Source: Verrucomicrobiota bacterium
Lineage (GTDB): Bacteria; Verrucomicrobiota; Verrucomicrobiia; Limisphaerales; DSYF01
Length of the DNA: 64,000 nt
Direction of reading: 5' to 3'
NCBI GenBank assembly: GCA_025457615.1
Contig: JALOTZ010000001.1
Coordinates: 1-64,000 of the forward strand
The notes under the pieces were generated by a model. It searched no databases, was not told the origin of the DNA, and was given only the letters and a program-made list of their open reading frames with translations. The stretch's first letter is position 1; each line of letters opens with the position of its first letter. Of this stretch, positions 59,477 through 64,000 are shown one piece after another. The translations under genes were made by a program, and so were the position numbers.

Positions 59477-59790
59477 ATCAAGGCCTTTCTGAGTTTTGAT
59501 CAAACGGCTTGTCCTGGGCTCACGGTCAGATGGCCCGCGGGCCAAGTCTCCAAGCGAAAATCACCAGGCTCACGCCTGGTGCAAAGGGCGCTGGATCTGT
59601 CGCGCGCCCGTCCCGCACCGAAACCCTTTGCAGACTCCACGTCGGGGGCTTCCAGCACCCTGTCTTCGGGCTCACGCACCGTGGAGGCACGGCTCATCAT
59701 GACCGCCACGCTCCACGGATGCAAGCTTCCGGAACTGCTCCAGCAACGGTGGAGGCTGCTCCTGCGCCTCGGTTCCTGGGCAAAACCCGA
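59477..59790. other. 314-bp stretch without a recognised feature
   Basis: I see no gene, tRNA or clear hairpin in this gap between the HTH gene and ccoG (both minus strand). It must hold the promoter of the HTH gene, since ccoG ends at 59791; an AAAGG patch lies just upstream of ATG 59476. Confidence 0.5.
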
Positions 59791-61257
59791 TTACCGCGGC
59801 CCGACAAAGGAGGTCTTGATCCGGTCGAGCTTGCGACCGGCAGAATACACATCCACCAGGACTGGCGTGTTGCGACCGGCGAGGTCATCGGGGGCAATCT
59901 CGATCAGGACGGACGTTTCAAACTGGTCCTCGCCGGGCACAACCAACGCTTTGCGGCCCAACACCGTCACAATGCCCGCCGGGCTCTGCATCCGCAGTTC
60001 AACGGGCATCTCGCGCTGCGTCTTGTTGGTCAGTTTGAGGGTGTAGAGGTTGCTGATCTTGCCGCTGGGCATGGATTGAAACAAACCGCCCTGCGCGCGC
60101 AGGAGGGTGGCGTCCACGTCGGAACGGGTCAGCAACAGCGCGACCAAACCCACGCCCAGCAAGAGCAGAATGGCGCAGTACCCCATGAGTCGCGGCGTGA
60201 GACGCAGCTTCTCCCCGCGCTCGATGCCGTTCAGCGACGCGAACCGGATCAACCCCCACGGCCTCCCGATCTTGTCCATCACCGAATCGCAAGCGTCGAT
60301 GCAGGCTGTGCAGTTGACGCATTCCATCTGCGTGCCGTTGCGGATGTCGATCCCGGTCGGGCAGACCACCACGCATTGGTGACAGTCCACGCAATCCCCT
60401 GCCCCACGCGCCGCGCGCCCCTGACGGGTCTCATCCCGGTGCAGCTTGCCGCGCTGTTCACCACGCTGGTGATCGTAGGCCACCACGATGGAGTTTTCGT
60501 CCAGCAGCGTGGATTGGAAGCGTCCATAGGGGCAGATGAACGTGCACGCCTGCTCCCGGAACCGGGCGAAGATCCCATAGAACACCAGGGTGAACAGGAT
60601 CATGAAGGTCAGGCCCACCCCGTGCGCCCCGGGCGGGTCCGTGACGATCCGCAACAACTCGTCGCTGCCGATGATGTAGGCCAGCAGCGTGTTGCCAATG
60701 AGGAACGACAGGCCCAGGAAGATCAGGTGCTTCGCGGCTTTCTTGACCAGCTTGGACAACGTCCACGGACCGCGGTCCAGCGCCTTCTGTTCCGGCGCAT
60801 CCCCCTCGATGAAGTACTCGATCTTCCGGAACACCATCTCCATCATGACAGTCTGCGGGCAGGTCCAGCCGCACCACAACCGGCCAAACGCCGCGGTGAA
60901 CACGGCGATGCCGGTCAGGAACAGCAGCAATCCGAGGGCGAACACCAGGTTGTCCTGCGGCCAAAAGAGCACGCCCAGCACGGAAAACTTGCGCTCCACC
61001 ACATTGATCATCAGCAGCGGGTTGCCGTGAATCCGGATGAACGGCCCCGCGAACATGAGCCCGATCAGGACGTAGCTCAGCCAGGTGCGATAGTGGTAGA
61101 AACGCCCGTGGGGCTTGCGCGGGTACAACCAGAGGCGGCGCCCCTCCTGGTCGGCCGTGGCCAGATGGTCCCGGAAATCGCTCCAGTCGATCTCCTGAAC
61201 CGCGCTGTAGGAATCCGGTTCCTTCGGTTTGGGTGTCTCTGCGGGGCTTGGACTCAT
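59791..61257 (-). CDS. ccoG: cbb3 oxidase accessory protein CcoG (RdxA/FixG)
   Basis: 488 aa polytopic ferredoxin. Cys motifs in order: FGRLWCGWTCPQTVMMEM, EQACTFICPYGRFQ, GDCVDCHQCVVVCPTGIDIR and MECVNCTACIDACDSVM, giving two 4Fe-4S clusters. An Ig-like C-terminal region follows (MPVELRMQSPAGIVTVLG). It is needed for cbb3 maturation, probably reducing Cu(II) for oxidase assembly. It lies 7 bp downstream of ccoP. Confidence 0.96.
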   Translation of the reverse strand: MSPSPAETPKPKEPDSYSAVQEIDWSDFRDHLATADQEGRRLWLYPRKPHGRFYHYRTWLSYVLIGLMFAGPFIRIHGNPLLMINVVERKFSVLGVLFWPQDNLVFALGLLLFLTGIAVFTAAFGRLWCGWTCPQTVMMEMVFRKIEYFIEGDAPEQKALDRGPWTLSKLVKKAAKHLIFLGLSFLIGNTLLAYIIGSDELLRIVTDPPGAHGVGLTFMILFTLVFYGIFARFREQACTFICPYGRFQSTLLDENSIVVAYDHQRGEQRGKLHRDETRQGRAARGAGDCVDCHQCVVVCPTGIDIRNGTQMECVNCTACIDACDSVMDKIGRPWGLIRFASLNGIERGEKLRLTPRLMGYCAILLLLGVGLVALLLTRSDVDATLLRAQGGLFQSMPSGKISNLYTLKLTNKTQREMPVELRMQSPAGIVTVLGRKALVVPGEDQFETSVLIEIAPDDLAGRNTPVLVDVYSAGRKLDRIKTSFVGPR

Positions 61258-61264
61258 ACCGCGG

Positions 61265-61873
61265 CTACTCGAACTCGGACGGCCCCGTCTGCACGGGCGC
61301 CTGATCCTCGCGCGGTTTGCCGGGCGTCAACAACTCGGTGCCGCGCAGCGTGTAGATGTAACTGGCCACCTCGAGGACCTGGCTCGGCTTCATGCCCTGC
61401 TTCTTCCACGCCAGCATGCCCTTCTGCTCGACCCCGTTCCAGATGGTGCGGACGTTGTCGGCAAAGGCGGGACCGTGAATCCAGTAATCATCCGTCAGGT
61501 TCGGCCCGACCAAACCGCCGCCGTCCGCCCGATGACAAGGGGCGCACAGCACCGCGAAGGACTGCTTGCCACGGGCGATCATTTCGGGATCCGTGGAGGG
61601 CTCGATGGCGCCCATGTTCTGTTCGAAGGCCGCCACGGCCTGGGCTTTGATGGCGTTGCCGATTTCCATCTCGCGCTGGTACTCATAGGCCATCTGGCCC
61701 TGCGCTGCCAGGTCGCCGCGGGCAAACACGTGGTAGTAGCACAGGTAGGTCACCGCGAAAATGATGGTGAGGTAGAACAACCACACCCACCAGCGGGGCA
61801 GCTTGTTGTCCAGTTCGTGAATGCCGTCGTACTCGTGGTCGAGCAACAAGGGGTCGCGAGGTTCCTTATTCAT
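61265..61873 (-). CDS. ccoP: cbb3 oxidase subunit III-type cytochrome c, CcoP
   Basis: 202 aa. One N-terminal transmembrane helix (WWVWLFYLTIIFAVTYLCYY), then a single cytochrome c domain with CAPCH (in VLCAPCHRADGGG) and the distal Met ligand in KKQGMKPSQVLEVASY. Canonical CcoP has two haem c; this one has only one, as in some shorter forms. Overlaps ccoQ by 8 bp. Electron donor to CcoNO. Confidence 0.93.
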   Translation of the reverse strand: MNKEPRDPLLLDHEYDGIHELDNKLPRWWVWLFYLTIIFAVTYLCYYHVFARGDLAAQGQMAYEYQREMEIGNAIKAQAVAAFEQNMGAIEPSTDPEMIARGKQSFAVLCAPCHRADGGGLVGPNLTDDYWIHGPAFADNVRTIWNGVEQKGMLAWKKQGMKPSQVLEVASYIYTLRGTELLTPGKPREDQAPVQTGPSEFE

Positions 61874-62063
61874 GGCTTTGAATTCCTGGGTCTTGATCGT
61901 TAGGGCCGTTTTCCAGAGGGAGATGGGACATGGCTTCGAGGAAGGGCTTCCGCAGGCAAAGCGCCCAGATCAACATGCCCAGGAAGCACGCCAGGAACAG
62001 GAGCAACGAGACAATCCCGTAGTTCTCGATGCCGCCCAGGTGTCGCAGAACGTTTTGTATCAT
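61866..62063 (-). CDS. ccoQ: CcoQ-like small cbb3 subunit
   Basis: 65 aa. One transmembrane segment (YGIVSLLLFLACFLGMLIWALCL), then the cytoplasmic tail FLEAMSHLPLENGPNDQ. It fits the CcoQ position between ccoNO and ccoP and the size of the family. It helps keep the complex stable. Its stop overlaps ccoP by 8 bp; ccoNO ends 12 bp upstream. Confidence 0.82.
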   Translation of the reverse strand: MIQNVLRHLGGIENYGIVSLLLFLACFLGMLIWALCLRKPFLEAMSHLPLENGPNDQDPGIQSHE

Positions 62064-62075
62064 GATGGCCTCCTC

Positions 62076-64000
62076 CTATTTCATCGCCACCGGCGGATTC
62101 GTCGGCGCCTGCTTGATGTCGGTTCCCAGCCGCTGCAGATAGGCGATCAGCGCGACGATCTCCCGGTCCGCCGGCGCGTTGGTGATCATGCCCACCGCCA
62201 GATTGGCCACCACCTGCTTCGACTGCGCCTCGAGGCTGGCCTGCGCCGTGGCGATTTGCTCGTCGGTGTAGGGCACCCCCGTCCGGCGCAACGCCCCCAT
62301 CCGCGGACGAAGGACCGAGGTGTCCAGCTTCTGGCTCAACAGCCAGGGGTACGCCGGCATGATCGAGCCCGGCGAGGTCGAGCGCGGATCCTCCATGTGA
62401 TTGTAGTGCCACGCATCCGGATACTTGCCGCCCACCCGGTGCAGGTCGGGCCCGGTGCGCTTCGATCCCCACAGGAACGGGTGATCATAGATATACTCGC
62501 CCACCTTCGAGTATTCGCCGTAGCGCTCGGTTTCGGAGCGGAAGGGCCGGATCATCTGCGAGTGGCAGCCCACACAGCCTTCGCGGATGTAGAGGTCGCG
62601 CCCCAGCACTTCGAGCGGGGTGTAGGGCTTGACGCTGGCGATGGTCGGCACGTTCTCCTTGACGAGGTAAAGGGGCACGATCTCCACCAGGCCGCCAATC
62701 ACCACGGCAATCAGGCTCAGAACCGTGAAGGTGACGGGCACGCCTTCCAGCCAGCGATGCCCCAGCTTGGGCGATTCCTTCCGGGCCAGGTCCAAGGCGG
62801 GAGCCTGGGCTTCCTGGTCGCCGATGAACTGCCCGCTCTGGGCGGTCTTGTAGAGGTTGATCATCATCAGGACAATGCCCAGCACATAGAGGCTGCCACC
62901 GATGGCGCGCAGTTGATACATCGGGACCAACCGCACCACCGTCTCGAGGAAGTTCGGGTAACGCAGGAATCCGTCCTCGGTGAACTCCTTCCACATCAGC
63001 CCCTGCGTCACGCCGCTGGTGTACATCGGCACCACATAGAACATCATCCCCAGCAGCCCGACCCAGAAGTGGTAGTTGGCCAGCTTGACCGACCACAGCT
63101 TCGTGTTCCACAGGCGCGGGAACAGCCAGTAAAGCAGCGAGAAGGTCAGGAAGCCGTTCCAACCCAGGGCCCCGGTGTGCACGTGGGCGATGGTCCAGTC
63201 CGTGTAATGCGAGAGCGCATTGACGCTCTTGACCGCCAGCGTCGGCCCCTCGAGCGTGGCCATGCCGTAGGCGGTGACCGCCACGACCATGAACTTGAGC
63301 ATGGGTTCCTGCCGCACCTTGTCCCAGGCGCCGCGCAGGGTCAGCAACCCGTTCAACATGCCGCCCCAACTCGGCGCGATGAGCATCACGCTGAACGCCA
63401 TGCCCAGGGACTGCGCCCAGTTGGGCAGCGCGGTGTAAAGCAGGTGGTGCGGCCCGGCCCAGATGTAAACGAAGATCAGCGCCCAGAAATGAATGATGGA
63501 GAGCCGGTAGCTGAACACGGGGCGGTTCGCGGCCTTGGGCAGGAAATAATACATCAACCCCAGGTAGGGCGTGGTCAGGAAGAACGCCACCGCGTTGTGC
63601 CCGTACCACCACTGGACCAATGCATCCTGCACGCCCGCATACACCGAGTAGCTCTTGAACAGGCTCGCGGGAATGGCCAGGGAATTGAAGATGTGCAGCA
63701 TGGCCACCGTCACCGCCGTCGCGATGTAGAACCAGATGGCCACATACATGTGCTTCTCGCGGCGCTTCAGGATGGTGCCCAACAGGTTCACCGTGAACGC
63801 CACCCAGACCACCGCGATGGCCATGTCGATGGGCCACTCGAGTTCCGCGTATTCCTTGCTGGTGCTCAACCCCAGCGGCAGCGTCACCGCCGCCGCCACG
63901 ATGATGGCGTTCCACCCCCAGAAGTTGAACCAGCTCAGGGCGTCGCTATACATGCGCGCCTTGCACAGGCGCTGCAGCGAATAGTAGATGCCCATGAACA
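62076..64000 (-). CDS. ccoNO: Fused cbb3 oxidase subunits I and II (CcoNO), 5' end beyond window
   Basis: About 640 residues are visible; the CcoN N-terminus lies beyond the window edge, because the frame stays open through 64000 and residue GIYYSLQRLCKARM is mid-protein. CcoN part: WPIDMAIAVVWVAFTVNL, WYGHNAVAFFLTTPYLGLM (CuB/haem His), YIWAGPHHLLYTALP, IAHVHTGALGWNGF. After about residue 420 a linker leads to CcoO: EGCVGCHSQMIRPFRSETERYG with its haem c and terminal CcoO features (TGPDLHRVGGKYPDAWHYNH, SIMPAYPW). Fusion of catalytic and cytochrome subunits in one chain. Confidence 0.93.
   Translation of the reverse strand, partial: FMGIYYSLQRLCKARMYSDALSWFNFWGWNAIIVAAAVTLPLGLSTSKEYAELEWPIDMAIAVVWVAFTVNLLGTILKRREKHMYVAIWFYIATAVTVAMLHIFNSLAIPASLFKSYSVYAGVQDALVQWWYGHNAVAFFLTTPYLGLMYYFLPKAANRPVFSYRLSIIHFWALIFVYIWAGPHHLLYTALPNWAQSLGMAFSVMLIAPSWGGMLNGLLTLRGAWDKVRQEPMLKFMVVAVTAYGMATLEGPTLAVKSVNALSHYTDWTIAHVHTGALGWNGFLTFSLLYWLFPRLWNTKLWSVKLANYHFWVGLLGMMFYVVPMYTSGVTQGLMWKEFTEDGFLRYPNFLETVVRLVPMYQLRAIGGSLYVLGIVLMMINLYKTAQSGQFIGDQEAQAPALDLARKESPKLGHRWLEGVPVTFTVLSLIAVVIGGLVEIVPLYLVKENVPTIASVKPYTPLEVLGRDLYIREGCVGCHSQMIRPFRSETERYGEYSKVGEYIYDHPFLWGSKRTGPDLHRVGGKYPDAWHYNHMEDPRSTSPGSIMPAYPWLLSQKLDTSVLRPRMGALRRTGVPYTDEQIATAQASLEAQSKQVVANLAVGMITNAPADREIVALIAYLQRLGTDIKQAPTNPPVAMK

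Overview
The window is GC-rich, gene-dense bacterial chromosome. It most likely comes from the phylum Verrucomicrobiota (Pedosphaera/Limisphaerales-like). This is inferred from gene content, since there is no rRNA gene here: a DUF1080 protein next to Tat-exported Gfo/Idh/MocA oxidoreductases, a secreted SUMF1-domain protein with an IPEP junction, a fused CcoNO oxidase subunit, a mS38/bS22-type mini ribosomal protein, and many palindromic extragenic repeats. The organism looks aerobic, with two haem-copper oxidases: an aa3/caa3-like cox cluster and a cbb3 cluster whose first gene runs off the right edge.

Layout. 1-5.3 kb: a 177-bp direct repeat, a six-PAS histidine kinase with a translationally coupled NarL-type regulator, a lone receiver protein and an HPr-like protein, all on +. 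5.5-10.9 kb (-): ThrH phosphatase, PHP histidinol phosphatase, methyltransferase, glycosyltransferase, RhlE helicase. 11.3-18.5 kb (-): cox operon in transcription order ctaA, ctaB, coxA, coxC, coxD, two mini membrane genes, coxB, preceded by a cupredoxin-like gene. 18.7-20.4 kb (-): ribBA-ribH. 20.7-22.3 kb (+): secreted SUMF1-domain protein. 22.9-25.0 kb (-): mnmE, a small protein, an RF-1-domain protein, tRNA-Pro. 25.1-31.1 kb (-): pyruvate dehydrogenase operon aceE-aceF-(four-helix-bundle gene)-lpdA. 31.5-34.8 kb (+): DUF1080 gene and two tandem Tat-Gfo/Idh paralogues. 34.9-40.2 kb: Cys-rich mini protein, folE2, a secreted nuclease/phosphatase-like protein, a RodZ-like HTH protein, pgsA, rimO.

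40.2-54.5 kb is an almost unbroken minus-strand block. It holds a TPR lipoprotein, a DUF2203 protein, an ABC-2 permease, three consecutive SPFH/band-7 (HflK/HflC-type) proteins, a heavy-metal P-type ATPase, an antitoxin-like mini gene, an ABC ATPase with a long C-terminal tail, a second permease and an unrecognised anchored 509-aa protein. It is the best candidate for an undescribed system: an ABC exporter organised by a flotillin-like membrane assembly. 54.7-64 kb carries hisG, the TauE/SafE and FixH/CcoH assembly genes, phosphoglucomutase, an HTH protein, and ccoG-ccoP-ccoQ-ccoNO (partial).

Three families of palindromic extragenic repeats occupy most of the longer gene-free stretches, and a purine/pyrimidine microsatellite has expanded inside rimO. 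Two genes too short for ordinary ORF calling were found by reading: a 33-aa mS38/bS22-like protein (54399-54500) and a 54-aa secreted Cys-rich protein with its own SD and terminator (34892-35056). All functions are assigned by reading motifs; no database search was run.
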